Shown in pieces: positions 7,528-16,783 of a DNA stretch of 35,747 bases. A model generated the notes under the pieces. It ran no database searches, was not told the DNA's origin, and saw only the letters and a program-made list of their open reading frames with translations. Location: assembly GCA_009838635.1 (NCBI GenBank), contig VXRE01000095.1:1-35747 (forward strand), read 5' to 3'. This DNA is from Acidimicrobiia bacterium (GTDB lineage Bacteria > Actinomycetota > Acidimicrobiia > Spongiisociales > Spongiisociaceae). Numbering within the stretch: the stretch's first letter is position 1; each line of letters opens with the position of its first letter. Both the position numbers and the translations under genes were made by a program.

Positions 7528-10500
7528 GTGGCGTTTTTGATCCACGTCGGGTCGCATCCCGACGAGTTGGTAGGCGGGTTGTGCGAGATGCTGGCGTCAC
7601 CCCCGGACGATCCCTTCGCGCAGGAGGTGGTGGCCGTCCCGACGCGCGGTATCGAGCGCTGGCTCACCCAGCGGATCGCCTCGGAATTGGCCGACCGGAC
7701 CTCCGGCGACGGGGTGTGCGCCAACGTGGAGTTCCCCTCGCCGCGTCGCCTCGTCAGGGACGTGCTACAAGCCGTTCCCGAACTGGCTTCGGCGCTGGAT
7801 GCCTGGGAGGGACCCGCTCTGACCCGCACCGTGGTATCGGTGGTGGACGACCACCTTGATGAGCCGTGGATGTGGCTCCTGGCCCGCTTCATCGACGCCC
7901 CGAACGCGGTCGGCACGCTCGGCAACAGCCAGCGCCTGCGGGCGGCCCGCAAGATCGCCGGACTGTTCACCCGCTACGCCCGGCGCCGGCCCGAGATGGT
8001 CCGGGCCTGGATGGAGGGGGAGGATGCCGGACCCGATGGTGGGGCCCTTCCCGAGGCGGACCTCTGGCAGGCTCGGCTGTGGCGCTTGGTCCGGGCACGG
8101 ATAGGCACGCCCGGCCTGGCGGAACTGATCCCCTCGGCCCTGGAGCCGATCCGGAGCGGTGCGCTCGACCTGGACCTGCCGGAGCGGATCTTCGTGTACG
8201 GGCTCACATCGGCGGACCCTATGGATGTCGAGGTGTTCGATGCGCTGGCCGCTACGCGCGATGTACACCTGCACCTGTTGCATCCGTCGCCCGTCCTGTG
8301 GCGGGACACGGCGGTCCTTGCGGAACGGGGCGGGGTCGGCGCCGCGCCGGGAAGGGCGTCCGATCCCACTGCGCAGCTGCCTCACCATCCGCTGCTGCGC
8401 TCCTGGGCGCAGGAGAGCCGCGAGCTCCAGCTGGTACTGGCGAGCCGCAGCCATACGGGCGAACCATCCGCAGGGATATCGGGCTCCGCGGGCACCACTT
8501 TGCTCGGGCGTCTCCAGCACGACATCCGCGCCAACGCCCTTCCCGCCGGGGGCGCTGCTCCGGTCGGTAGCCCCGCCGACGGAGACCGGTCGGTCCAGAT
8601 CCACGTCTGTTACGGCGCCCGGCGGCAGGTGGAGGTCCTTCGTGACGCCATCCTCCACGTGTTCGCGGCCGACAGCACCCTGGAACCCCGGGACGTCGTC
8701 ATCATGACGCCCGATCTCGCAACCTTCGCCCCTCTCCTCGAAGCGGTGTTCCTCGGCCATGCCGCCGGCGGGGATCCCGATGCTGGCGCGGATGCCCTGC
8801 CTGACCTGCGCCTCCGCATCGCTGACCGGGCGCCCGCCGCCACCAACCCGCTGGTCCGGTTCGCCGCAACCGTCCTCGACCTGGCCTGCGACCGCCTCGA
8901 AGCGGGCACGGTCCGCGAGCTGGTGGCGATGCAGGTCGTGCGGCGACTGTTCGGCTTCGACGAGGAGACGGCCGACGCGATCGCCGCGGTTATCGAGGAC
9001 ACCAACGTGCGGTGGGGCCTCGATGCCGACCATCGCGCCCGGTGGAACGCCGGCCGGGTGGGTGACCACACCTGGCGGCGCGGGCTCGACCGGGCTCTGT
9101 CCGGCGTCTTCTACTCGGACAGCAGCGTGCGCGTGGTCGGCGCCATCGCCCCCCTCGACGGGGCCGAGGGGCAGGAGGCATTGCCGATCGGTCTCCTGGC
9201 CCAGATCATGGACCGGATCGTGGCGGTCCGGGAGCTTCTCGGCGAGCCTCGGCCCTACTCCGAATGGGGCCCGGCCATCGCCGGGGCCGTGCGCCTGCTG
9301 GCGGCGCCCGCCTGGGACGACCAGTGGCAGTGGGGCCAGTTGGAGCGCCTGCTCGAGGAGAGCTTCCCGGGGGTGGAGGCAGGCGGTGACGATCCGCTGC
9401 TCGATCCTGCTGAAGCCCGGTTGGTGGTGGACTACTGGTCGCGGGATGTGCCGAGCCCCCTGCACTTCAGGACCGGGGACATCACGGTGTGCACGCTGGT
9501 TCCGATGCGTTCGGTGCCCTACCGGGTGGTGTGCCTGCTCGGGATGGACGACCAGCGCTTCCCCAGGAGCAGCCGCGCCGACGGAGACGACCTGCTGGTC
9601 GACAACGAGATCATCGGTGACTCCGACCGCGGCGCGGAGGACCGCCAGCTCCTCCTCGATGCGGTCATGGCGGCCGGGGACCAACTGATCGTCACGTACT
9701 CGGGGCGTGACCCTCTGACCAACGCCGAGTACCCGCCGGCGGTCCCGATCGCCGAGTTAGCAGATGTGCTGTCCGACATGGCGGGGGAGGCAGGTCTCGA
9801 GAGCCTCCGGACCCACCATCCTCTGCAGCCGTTCAGCGATATCAACTTCGTCTCGGGAGGCCTCGGTGTGTCCGGACCGTGGGGGTTCGATCCCATGCAG
9901 TTCGAGGGGTCGCTGGCCGTCCAGCATCGCACCGGTGGGGAGGTGCCCCATCTCCTGTTGCCCGCCCCCGAGGACGAGGTCTTCTCGGAGATCCGGCTCG
10001 CTGACCTGGGCCGCTTTCTCGAGCATCCCGCCCGCGAGTTCATCCGCAGCAGGCTCGGCTTCTTGATCCCGCGCCAGGGAGAGATCCCCGACGACACAGT
10101 GCCCACCGAACTCGGCCCCTTGGAGGAATGGCAGGTCACCGACCGCTTCCTCGCCGGACTGCTGTCGGGCTACCCGATCGAGATGCTCGAAGCCCATCAG
10201 CGAGCCGGCGACACCGTGCCGCCCGGCCACCTCGGGCGGGCGGGCCTCGACCGGGCTCGGCAGCGGGCGTTCGAACTGTGGACGGCCGCCACGGAGGTGG
10301 GATACGACCCGGAGCGGCACGAGCAGTTCGCCGGAGCGGTGCGGGTGGGCGGCCGCACGGTCGAGGGCGTAATAACGGCCGATCCGGGCGCATCCCGAGT
10401 CGACATGGTCACCCCGTCGAGGCTCAAGGGTAAGCAACGCCTGAGAGCCTTCCTCCAGATGGTCTTCCTGTCCGCGCTGGACCCGCACCACTCCTGGCAA

Positions 10501-10899
10501 GGGTTGCTGATCGGTCGCCACCTGCGGGGCGACAAGCTCCGGAGCGTGAAGATCGGACCGATCCGCGGTGACGCGGAGCGCCGCCGGCACCAGGCGGAGA
10601 GTTTGCTGTCGGGGCTCGTCGACCTGTACGTAGAAGGCCTCACCACCCCCATGCCTTTGCCCTGCGAAACGGCCTTCAACTGGCAGATGAAGGTGGGCGG
10701 AGATCTCGGAAGCGCCCGCAAGCAGGCCGAGAAGGCGTGGGAGACGGACCGTTTCTCCCCGGAGGCCAAGGATCCGGCCAACGAGTTCCTGTTCCCGTAC
10801 CTGGGGACCATGTCCGCCCTGGAGCGGAGTCCCTTCCCGGACCACGCCCGGAGGCTGTGGGGGCCGATCCTCCCGCTGCTGGTGGAGAAGTCGCTATGA
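7528..10899 (+). CDS. recC: Exodeoxyribonuclease V gamma chain (RecC)
   Basis: At 1123 residues this has the size of RecC, the subunit of the RecBCD helicase-nuclease that recognises the regulatory Chi sequence and channels the unwound strands during double-strand-break repair. The N-terminus contains VVAVPTRGIERWLTQRIA (35-52), the RecC form of an inactivated helicase domain. It also has FVYGLTSADPMDVEVF, VPMRSVPYRVVCLLGMDDQRFPR near the middle and an inactive nuclease-like C-terminal region. The start is GTG at 7528. The stop overlaps the recB ATG as ATGA (10896-10899). It is the first gene of a recC-recB-recD operon. Confidence 0.95.
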   Translation: MAFLIHVGSHPDELVGGLCEMLASPPDDPFAQEVVAVPTRGIERWLTQRIASELADRTSGDGVCANVEFPSPRRLVRDVLQAVPELASALDAWEGPALTRTVVSVVDDHLDEPWMWLLARFIDAPNAVGTLGNSQRLRAARKIAGLFTRYARRRPEMVRAWMEGEDAGPDGGALPEADLWQARLWRLVRARIGTPGLAELIPSALEPIRSGALDLDLPERIFVYGLTSADPMDVEVFDALAATRDVHLHLLHPSPVLWRDTAVLAERGGVGAAPGRASDPTAQLPHHPLLRSWAQESRELQLVLASRSHTGEPSAGISGSAGTTLLGRLQHDIRANALPAGGAAPVGSPADGDRSVQIHVCYGARRQVEVLRDAILHVFAADSTLEPRDVVIMTPDLATFAPLLEAVFLGHAAGGDPDAGADALPDLRLRIADRAPAATNPLVRFAATVLDLACDRLEAGTVRELVAMQVVRRLFGFDEETADAIAAVIEDTNVRWGLDADHRARWNAGRVGDHTWRRGLDRALSGVFYSDSSVRVVGAIAPLDGAEGQEALPIGLLAQIMDRIVAVRELLGEPRPYSEWGPAIAGAVRLLAAPAWDDQWQWGQLERLLEESFPGVEAGGDDPLLDPAEARLVVDYWSRDVPSPLHFRTGDITVCTLVPMRSVPYRVVCLLGMDDQRFPRSSRADGDDLLVDNEIIGDSDRGAEDRQLLLDAVMAAGDQLIVTYSGRDPLTNAEYPPAVPIAELADVLSDMAGEAGLESLRTHHPLQPFSDINFVSGGLGVSGPWGFDPMQFEGSLAVQHRTGGEVPHLLLPAPEDEVFSEIRLADLGRFLEHPAREFIRSRLGFLIPRQGEIPDDTVPTELGPLEEWQVTDRFLAGLLSGYPIEMLEAHQRAGDTVPPGHLGRAGLDRARQRAFELWTAATEVGYDPERHEQFAGAVRVGGRTVEGVITADPGASRVDMVTPSRLKGKQRLRAFLQMVFLSALDPHHSWQGLLIGRHLRGDKLRSVKIGPIRGDAERRRHQAESLLSGLVDLYVEGLTTPMPLPCETAFNWQMKVGGDLGSARKQAEKAWETDRFSPEAKDPANEFLFPYLGTMSALERSPFPDHARRLWGPILPLLVEKSL

Positions 10900-13800
10900 C
10901 CGAGATCGGTCGTTACGACCCCTACGCGCTGATCGGCGGCGGTCGCACGGTCATCGAGGCGAGCGCCGGTACCGGCAAGACGTTCACGATCGCGGCCGTG
11001 GTCACCCGCCTGGTGGCCGAGGAGGGGCTTCCGCTCGAGCGCATCCTCGTGGTCACCTTCACCCGGGCTGCCACGGCGGAGCTCAAAGACCGGATCAGGC
11101 GGCGGATCGTCACCACCCTCGGTGCTCTGCGCGGTTCCCATGCCGGGCCGTTTGACGACCACGTCAGCGTCCTGCTCGACGCCGGCCCCGACCGGCAGGG
11201 TGAGTACTCGGAACGGCTCGAGGAGGCTCTGACCCACTTCGACCGCGCCCAGATCTTCACCATCCACGGCTTCGCGCTCCGGTTGCTGGAGAAGCTCGGT
11301 TTCCGGTCACGGCTCGCCGGCGACATGGAGCCCCGGGAGATCGACGAACTGCTGTTGCGCCGGGCCGCCAGTGATCTGGTGGTGGGTCGTTTCGCCGCTC
11401 CCCGGCCGGATGACAGATTAGAGCAGGTCACCCAGGAGCACCTGGCCCAGATCGGAAAGGTCGTAGTGACTGTCCCCGATGCCCGGATCACGCCTGCGCC
11501 GGACTCCGTGGACGGACTGGCCAGGGTCCGGGCGGAGATGGCACGGGAGATGAAGTCGGTACTGTCCCGGCGGCTCTGGGCGGAAGGCACGGTCACGTTC
11601 GATGACACCCTGGTGGAGGCCCGCGACGCGCTGAACGAGGAGCGGGTCGGCGCCGGCGCCCGCGATCTGTTGAGAAGGCGCTTCTCCATCGCCCTGGTCG
11701 ACGAGGCCCAGGACACGGACCCCATCCAGTGGCAGATCCTCAGGGCGGTGTTCGACCAGTCCCGGCTGGTCGTGATCGGGGATCCGAAGCAGTCGATCTA
11801 CGCCTTCCGGGGCGCCGACATCGAGTCTTACCTCTCGGCTGTCGAGGACCCCGCCGGCCACCGCACCCTGGCCACCAACTGGCGCAGCGACGGCCCGCTG
11901 ATCGGAGCGCTCGACGCGCTGCTGGCAGGAGCCACCTTCGGGGACGACCGTATCGGCTACCGGCGGGTGCGGGCATCCGACCGGAACCGGACCGCCCGGA
12001 TCCGGGGCGTCCGCGGAGCCCTGGAGATCCGCCGTTTCTCGGACGACTTCCCGCTGCCGCGCCAGCAGTTCAGACCGTTCTTCTACGTGAGGGAGGCTCG
12101 GGAGGCAGTCGCCTCGGACGTGGCCTCGGAGGTGGTCCGGCTCCTCAAAAACGAGGTTCTCTTGACGGATGACGACGGTGAGGAACGACGGGTGGCCCCG
12201 GGGGACATCGCGGTGCTGTGCCGTACCGGGATGCAGGTCGGGATGATCCGGGACGCCCTCGCGGCCGCGAGCGTCCCGTCGGTGGTGGCCCGGACCGGGA
12301 GCGTGTTCGCCACCCCGGCGGCCGAGCACTGGCGCCGGTTCCTCCTTGCGATCGAGCGGCCCAGCCGGGCGGACTACCTGCGCCTGGCGGCCACCACCCC
12401 GCTCGTCGGTATGGACCTCCCCGAGGTGGCGGGTCTGGAAGGGGACACGATCCTCGACCTGCAGCAACACTTCCTGCGCTGGCAGGGCCTGCTCCACGAC
12501 CGCGGGGTGCCGGCCATGTTCGCCGACATCGACCGGACCACGGGTCTCACCGCTCGGGTCCTCGCCCGGTTCGAGGGCGAGCGGGAGCTGACCGACCTCA
12601 ACCACATCGCCGAGGAGATGCATTCCGCCTGGCGGAGGGGCCGGATCGGGTCGTTGGTGGTGTGGATCGAGGCCGCCATGGATGAGGCAGTCCGCAACGC
12701 CGAGGCGAACGTGGAGGATGCCGAGTCCCGCCAGCGCCGGCTGGACACCGACGCGGCGGCGGTGCAGGTCCTGACGGTGCATGCCGCCAAGGGCCTGGAA
12801 TACCCCGTGGTGATGGCGCCATACCTATGGGACATCCCCCGACCCCCGGTCAGGATCCCGGTCTTCCACGGTCCCGAGCCTGCTCCGGAGGGGGAACCCC
12901 GAAGACGTGTCATTGACGTCGGCGGTCCCACCTCGCCCGGCTTCAAGTCGCACCAGGAGATTGCCATGTCCGAGGAGGCGGCCGAGGAGGGACGGTTGCT
13001 GTATGTCGCGCTCACCAGGGCCAAGCACCGCCTGGTGGTGTGGTGGATCGAGAACACCATGTACTCGGACCGGACCAAGCTCCATCAGATCCTGAGCCGC
13101 GGGGGTGATCCTGAGAGCGAGATCGAGCGGCTCGTAGAGGTCTCCGGGGGGACCATCGGCCAAACCATCCTGCGCAGGCCCCAGCCGACGGTGCCGTACA
13201 CGGGGGAGCACCGGACTCCCGGCCGGCTCGAACGGGCCCGCCTCGATCGTTCCCTCGACTACTTCTGGCGGCGGGTCTCCTTCACCTCCTTGTCACCGGA
13301 CCGTCCCCTGGGCGGGGAGACGGACACCATGGACGAGCCTGACCGGGTCGATGAACCGGCGGACGTCGGCGAGCCGGGCGGCGCCGGCGGCGGGCTCTTG
13401 ATGGACGATCTCCCTCGGGGGCCCCGGTTCGGGTCGCTGGTGCACCGGATCTTCCAGAACGTGCCCTTCGACTCTCCGGATCTCTCCGCGGCGATCGGCT
13501 CCGAACTGGCCCGGCTCACCCGGCACGCTTCCTGGGACTTCGAGACGGATGCCTTCGTTCGAGGGATGGCTGCCGCGATGCGAACACCCCTTGGACCCGG
13601 AGGCGATGCCCCGTCCCTGCGCGACCTGGATCCGGGGCGGACCCTCAAGGAGGTGGGCTTCGAGCTGCCGCTCCGTACTTCCGCATCGACCACCTCCCTG
13701 CGTGAGATCGCGGCGGTGGTGCTCCAGCGTCTGGACGAAGACGACCCCCACCGCGGCTACTTCTCCCGGCTGGGGGACCTGGAGCCTCATCCGTTCCGCG

Positions 13801-14198
13801 GTTTCCTGACCGGGGAGATCGACCTCGTCACCGTGCTTCCGGGCCGCCGCGGCGACCGCTACGTGGTGATGGATTTCAAGTCCAACACGCTTCCGGCCGC
13901 AGGAGAGCTACCCGCCGCGACCGACTACGGGCCCGGCCCGCTCGTTGCGTCCATGCACCACGGCAACTACGTGCTCCAGGCGTTGCTGTACCAGGTGGCT
14001 CTCCACCGGTACCTCGAGTGGCGCCTCCCCGGCTACCGTCCGTCCGTCCACCTCGGCGGTTCCATGTACCTGTTCGTGAGGGGCATGATCGGTCCCGACA
14101 CCCCGGTCATGGACGGGGAGCGCTGCGGGGTGGCGCGCTGGTTCCCGCCCCCGCAGGCAGTGGTGGCTGTGAGCGATCTCTTCGCAGGGCGTCGATGA
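10896..14198 (+). CDS. recB: Exodeoxyribonuclease V beta chain (RecB)
   Basis: The 1100-residue protein has UvrD/Rep helicase motifs: Walker A ASAGTGKT (22-29), motif Ia VVTFTRAATAELKDR, TIHGFALRLL, motif II LVDEAQDTDPIQWQ (about 266-279), GDPKQSIYAFRGAD, and a late VHAAKGLEYPVV (about 626-637). The C-terminal RecB nuclease domain shows GEIDLVTV (about 972) and VMDFKSN (about 990), matching the Asp...Asp-x-Lys metal site of active RecB nucleases. RecB is the 3'-5' helicase, the complex's only nuclease and the RecA loader. The ATG at 10896 overlaps the recC stop; the frame is open upstream, but that extension lies inside recC and was rejected. The stop overlaps the recD start. Confidence 0.96.
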   Translation: MTEIGRYDPYALIGGGRTVIEASAGTGKTFTIAAVVTRLVAEEGLPLERILVVTFTRAATAELKDRIRRRIVTTLGALRGSHAGPFDDHVSVLLDAGPDRQGEYSERLEEALTHFDRAQIFTIHGFALRLLEKLGFRSRLAGDMEPREIDELLLRRAASDLVVGRFAAPRPDDRLEQVTQEHLAQIGKVVVTVPDARITPAPDSVDGLARVRAEMAREMKSVLSRRLWAEGTVTFDDTLVEARDALNEERVGAGARDLLRRRFSIALVDEAQDTDPIQWQILRAVFDQSRLVVIGDPKQSIYAFRGADIESYLSAVEDPAGHRTLATNWRSDGPLIGALDALLAGATFGDDRIGYRRVRASDRNRTARIRGVRGALEIRRFSDDFPLPRQQFRPFFYVREAREAVASDVASEVVRLLKNEVLLTDDDGEERRVAPGDIAVLCRTGMQVGMIRDALAAASVPSVVARTGSVFATPAAEHWRRFLLAIERPSRADYLRLAATTPLVGMDLPEVAGLEGDTILDLQQHFLRWQGLLHDRGVPAMFADIDRTTGLTARVLARFEGERELTDLNHIAEEMHSAWRRGRIGSLVVWIEAAMDEAVRNAEANVEDAESRQRRLDTDAAAVQVLTVHAAKGLEYPVVMAPYLWDIPRPPVRIPVFHGPEPAPEGEPRRRVIDVGGPTSPGFKSHQEIAMSEEAAEEGRLLYVALTRAKHRLVVWWIENTMYSDRTKLHQILSRGGDPESEIERLVEVSGGTIGQTILRRPQPTVPYTGEHRTPGRLERARLDRSLDYFWRRVSFTSLSPDRPLGGETDTMDEPDRVDEPADVGEPGGAGGGLLMDDLPRGPRFGSLVHRIFQNVPFDSPDLSAAIGSELARLTRHASWDFETDAFVRGMAAAMRTPLGPGGDAPSLRDLDPGRTLKEVGFELPLRTSASTTSLREIAAVVLQRLDEDDPHRGYFSRLGDLEPHPFRGFLTGEIDLVTVLPGRRGDRYVVMDFKSNTLPAAGELPAATDYGPGPLVASMHHGNYVLQALLYQVALHRYLEWRLPGYRPSVHLGGSMYLFVRGMIGPDTPVMDGERCGVARWFPPPQAVVAVSDLFAGRR

Positions 14199-16042
14199 TG
14201 GTCGCCTCCGGACGGCTCGAAGCGGCCATCGCCGGACCGCAGGCCGTGGCCGGCGCGTCCGGCTTGCTGGCGGCCTTCAACGAAGGGGGTGCGCTCTCGC
14301 CGCTGGAAGTCCACCCGGCGATGGTGATCAGCCGCTTGTGGGACGAGTCAGACCAGGCGGTGATGCTGGCGGCCGCCCTGGCCGTCCGGGGCACCCGCTT
14401 CGGGCACGTATGCATCCGGCTCGATACGCAGCGGGAAGCGATGGTGATCGAGGGCCAGCCTCCGGAGGTGGTGGAGGCGCTTCCCTGGCCGGATCCGGAG
14501 GAGTGGATGGCGGCGGTGTCGGGCAGCGCGATGGTCGGCGACGGCAGGGGAGAGGAGCCTCTCGTGCTGGACGGCGATCGCCTCTACCTCGAGCGTTACT
14601 TCCGGCACGAGGAGCGGGTCGTCAACCTGGTCGGAACCCGCACGGCCGTGCCCCGGGCCACCCTCTCTCCGGAGTCCCGGACGGTTCTGGACGAGCTGCT
14701 TCCGCCTGTCTGGGAAGGCAGGCCGAACCTCCAGCATGTCGCCGCCGTCAGCGCTCTGACCGGGAGGCTGACCGTGGTCGCCGGCGGTCCCGGCACCGGC
14801 AAGACGTACACGGTGGCGAGGATGCTTGCGGCCCTGGCCCGCACTTCGGCGAACTTCCCCCGGGTAGCGCTGTGCGCGCCCACCGGGAAGGCGGCCGCCC
14901 GGCTGGGGGAGGTCATCGAAGCACTTGCGGCCGAGGCGGAGCACCCGATAGTCCGGGAGAGGCTGGAGACGCTCCAGACGGGCACCATCCACCGGCTCCT
15001 CGGGTGGGCGTGGGGCCGAGCCCGGTTCGCCCACCACGAGCGGAACCGGCTTCCCCACGACATCGTCGTTGTCGACGAGATGTCGATGGTATCGCTGCCG
15101 CTGGCCGCCAAGCTCATCGCCGCGGTGCGGGCCGACGCCACTCTCGTGCTGGTCGGGGATCCGTACCAGTTGGAATCGATCGAGGCCGGAACGGTCCTCG
15201 CCGACATAGTGGGTCCCGCCGCCCGGTCGCCCGATCCGGCCCCGCGGAGTTCGATCCCCGACGCACCCGCGATCACCGACTCTGTGGTCGTGCTGGAGCG
15301 GGTGCATCGCTTCGAGGAGCAAGGTCCGATCGCCGATTTCGCCGATGCGGTCCGGGACGCTGATCCGGACCGGGCGATGGACTTGCTCGACCGGGGAGTC
15401 GACGGTCTTCACTGGGTGAGGGACCGGACCGAGGCCGGCTTCCGCGGGCTCCGAGACCGGGTTACCGAGCACCGCGCCGGGTTGGTGCGGGCGGCATCGC
15501 AGCCGGGCAGCGAGGAGGAGGCGCTGGCCCGCCTGAACGGGATGGCGGTGCTGTGCGCCAACCGCGACGGTCCCGGCAGCGTCGAGCAGTGGAGGCGCGA
15601 CATTGAGGGCGCTCTCGACGAGAGGTTCCCCGGACTCCGGTACCGGGGCGAGTGGTACCCCGGGCGGCCGCTGATGATCACCAAGAACGACTACAACCTG
15701 GGTCTCTACAACGGGGATATCGGCGTGGTGGTCCGGACCGGCCAGGACACGAGCGTCCTGTTCGACCGGGGTGGCGTCCGGTCCTTCCCGCCGGGCTACC
15801 TGGGGGAGCACACGACCGTGCATGCCCTGACCATCCACAAGAGCCAGGGCTCCCAGTTCGATGAGGTGGTCGTCTCGCTCCCGCTGGAGTCGTCGCGGTT
15901 GCTGACCCGTGAGCTTCTCTACACCGCCGTGACCCGGGCGTCCAGGAGAGTGACGGTCGTAGGTCCCGAATCCGCTATCCGCCTGGGCATAGAACGCTCG
16001 GTCCAGCGCGCCTCGGGCCTAAGGTCACGGCTATGGGGATGA
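14195..16042 (+). CDS. recD: Exodeoxyribonuclease V alpha chain (RecD)
   Basis: The 615-residue superfamily 1B 5'-3' helicase has Walker A AGGPGTGKTYT (about 195-205), APTGKAAARL, TIHRLLGW, Walker B VVVDEMSMVS (about 290-299), VGDPYQLESIEAG, and C-terminal LTIHKSQGSQFDEV (about 544-557) followed by LYTAVTRASRRVTVVG. These are RecD motifs in order. The N-terminal region pairs with RecBC. The ATG at 14195 overlaps the recB stop (a second ATG follows at 14198); a longer frame starting at 14018 lies inside recB and was rejected. The stop codon overlaps the ATG of a small antitoxin-like ORF. Confidence 0.96.
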   Translation: MMVASGRLEAAIAGPQAVAGASGLLAAFNEGGALSPLEVHPAMVISRLWDESDQAVMLAAALAVRGTRFGHVCIRLDTQREAMVIEGQPPEVVEALPWPDPEEWMAAVSGSAMVGDGRGEEPLVLDGDRLYLERYFRHEERVVNLVGTRTAVPRATLSPESRTVLDELLPPVWEGRPNLQHVAAVSALTGRLTVVAGGPGTGKTYTVARMLAALARTSANFPRVALCAPTGKAAARLGEVIEALAAEAEHPIVRERLETLQTGTIHRLLGWAWGRARFAHHERNRLPHDIVVVDEMSMVSLPLAAKLIAAVRADATLVLVGDPYQLESIEAGTVLADIVGPAARSPDPAPRSSIPDAPAITDSVVVLERVHRFEEQGPIADFADAVRDADPDRAMDLLDRGVDGLHWVRDRTEAGFRGLRDRVTEHRAGLVRAASQPGSEEEALARLNGMAVLCANRDGPGSVEQWRRDIEGALDERFPGLRYRGEWYPGRPLMITKNDYNLGLYNGDIGVVVRTGQDTSVLFDRGGVRSFPPGYLGEHTTVHALTIHKSQGSQFDEVVVSLPLESSRLLTRELLYTAVTRASRRVTVVGPESAIRLGIERSVQRASGLRSRLWG

Positions 16043-16170
16043 AAGTGCCGACTCGGGAGGATTCCGACGACGTGACCTCCCGCCTTGACGCCGTGTACTC
16101 CGACGAGCCCTCGGAGATTGACGACGAGTTGCTTGAGGCGCAGCGGAGAGCGTTGAACGACCGCTGGTGA
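16039..16170 (+). CDS. 43-residue remnant of a MazE-type antitoxin fused to the recD end
   Basis: An ATG overlapping the recD stop (ATGA, 16039-16042) opens a 43-codon frame: an N-terminus MKVPTREDSDD, then VTSRLDAVYSDEPSEIDDE and a C-terminus ending RALNDRW. The second half has the form of the C-terminal toxin-binding segment of actinobacterial MazE-like antitoxins (VTARLn.vY...pS.lDp.l...Q...l...W). The N-terminal DNA-binding domain is missing, so this is probably a decayed antitoxin that became joined to the recBCD operon. It may be translated by coupling to recD, but autoregulation through DNA binding seems lost. Confidence 0.6.
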   Translation: MKVPTREDSDDVTSRLDAVYSDEPSEIDDELLEAQRRALNDRW

Positions 16171-16190
16171 TCCGCTGGGGGCTCCGGTGA
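16167..16190 (+). pseudogene. Seven-codon stub at the toxin position after the antitoxin remnant
   Basis: A GTG overlapping the antitoxin stop starts VIRWGLR followed by TGA. MazF/PemK toxins often begin with (M/V)IRRGEIW at exactly this overlapping position, so this may be the last trace of the toxin. The stub is short enough that chance cannot be excluded. Confidence 0.35.
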
Positions 16191-16243
16191 TTCCCCGTTT
16201 GGCCTCTCGAGGCTGAACCCGCGTCAACCCCCTCGGGCCGATG

Positions 16244-16453
16244 TCATCGGGGAACGTTGAGGATGATCGTGACGGCCATCCCGAAGGCGGCGATGATCAC
16301 AGCCGTGGCCCTCCATACCAGGGCCGTGGTCTCTCTGTGAATGGTCAGTAGGGCTTGTGCGATGTCGGTCCGTACTTCTGCCTGGCTTGCCTCGTCCTTG
16401 GCGTCGGAGAGCGGCTCGGTGACCCGTGCGGTGTCCACAGCAGTCATTCTCAT
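16244..16453 (-). CDS. Small single-helix membrane protein (DUF1640-like arrangement)
   Basis: The chosen start MRMTAVDTARV has AGAAAGG about five bases upstream; the frame extends eight more codons to 16477. Residues about 16-45 are charged and helical (AKDEASQAEVRTDIAQALLTIHR) and likely coiled coil. They are followed by one C-terminal membrane helix (TAVIIAAFGMAVTIILNV). A coiled coil plus C-terminal anchor is typical of small DUF1640-type proteins of unknown role that are often found near toxin-antitoxin genes. Upstream sequence is A+T-rich and may hold its promoter. A 13-base palindrome CCGATGTCATCGG (16238-16250) overlaps the stop codon. Confidence 0.6.
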   Translation of the reverse strand: MRMTAVDTARVTEPLSDAKDEASQAEVRTDIAQALLTIHRETTALVWRATAVIIAAFGMAVTIILNVPR

Positions 16454-16565
16454 CTGCCCTTTCTCATAAAGTAACATATTATTGGTATCCTCAGCATAAC
16501 AAGACAGTGAGTCAAGTCTCCTTCACATAGCGTGTCCGTTTTTTCGCGACCTCGCCTCGCCACCG

Positions 16566-16724
16566 GATTGTTCGATCCGCGGCGACCCGGCCGGTCCGGC
16601 GGACCTCGCCGAATGGAACCTTCCGGCGGAGATCAAGTTCCTGATGATCTCGGTGGCCGTGACGGTGCTGCTCCTACTGACCTACCAGTTCTTCATCCGG
16701 TATACCCCACCCGCCGTCACGTCC
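16566..16724 (+). pseudogene. C-terminal remnant of an acyltransferase-3-like membrane protein
   Basis: The frame reads DLAEWNLPAEIKF, a hydrophobic helix of about 16 residues, then YQFFIRYTPPA. This matches the last transmembrane helix and C-terminus of acyltransferase-3/OpgC-like proteins (..p...kfl......l.sY...vRyTpig). Nothing upstream in this frame resembles the other nine or so helices, and no start codon with a binding site exists. I read the gap 16454-16783 as holding only this remnant. Confidence 0.45.
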
Positions 16725-16783
16725 GGTCCGTGTCTCGTGCCTCCAGGATCAGCGAACTCGGAATGCTCGTCCGGGCAGCCTCC

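Noticed and set aside
7765-9684. 639-codon open frame antisense to recC, and similar long antisense frames such as 14348-15838 opposite recD
   Set aside because: High GC removes stop codons from the complementary frames. The products are Arg/Gly/Pro-rich without domain motifs, while the plus strand encodes clear RecBCD proteins.
10737-10895. Upstream extension of the recB frame into recC, and likewise 14018-14194 for recD and 19097-20122 for the FAD oxidoreductase
   Set aside because: These extensions lie wholly inside the preceding genes and lack family similarity. ATG codons overlapping the upstream stops give normal lengths.
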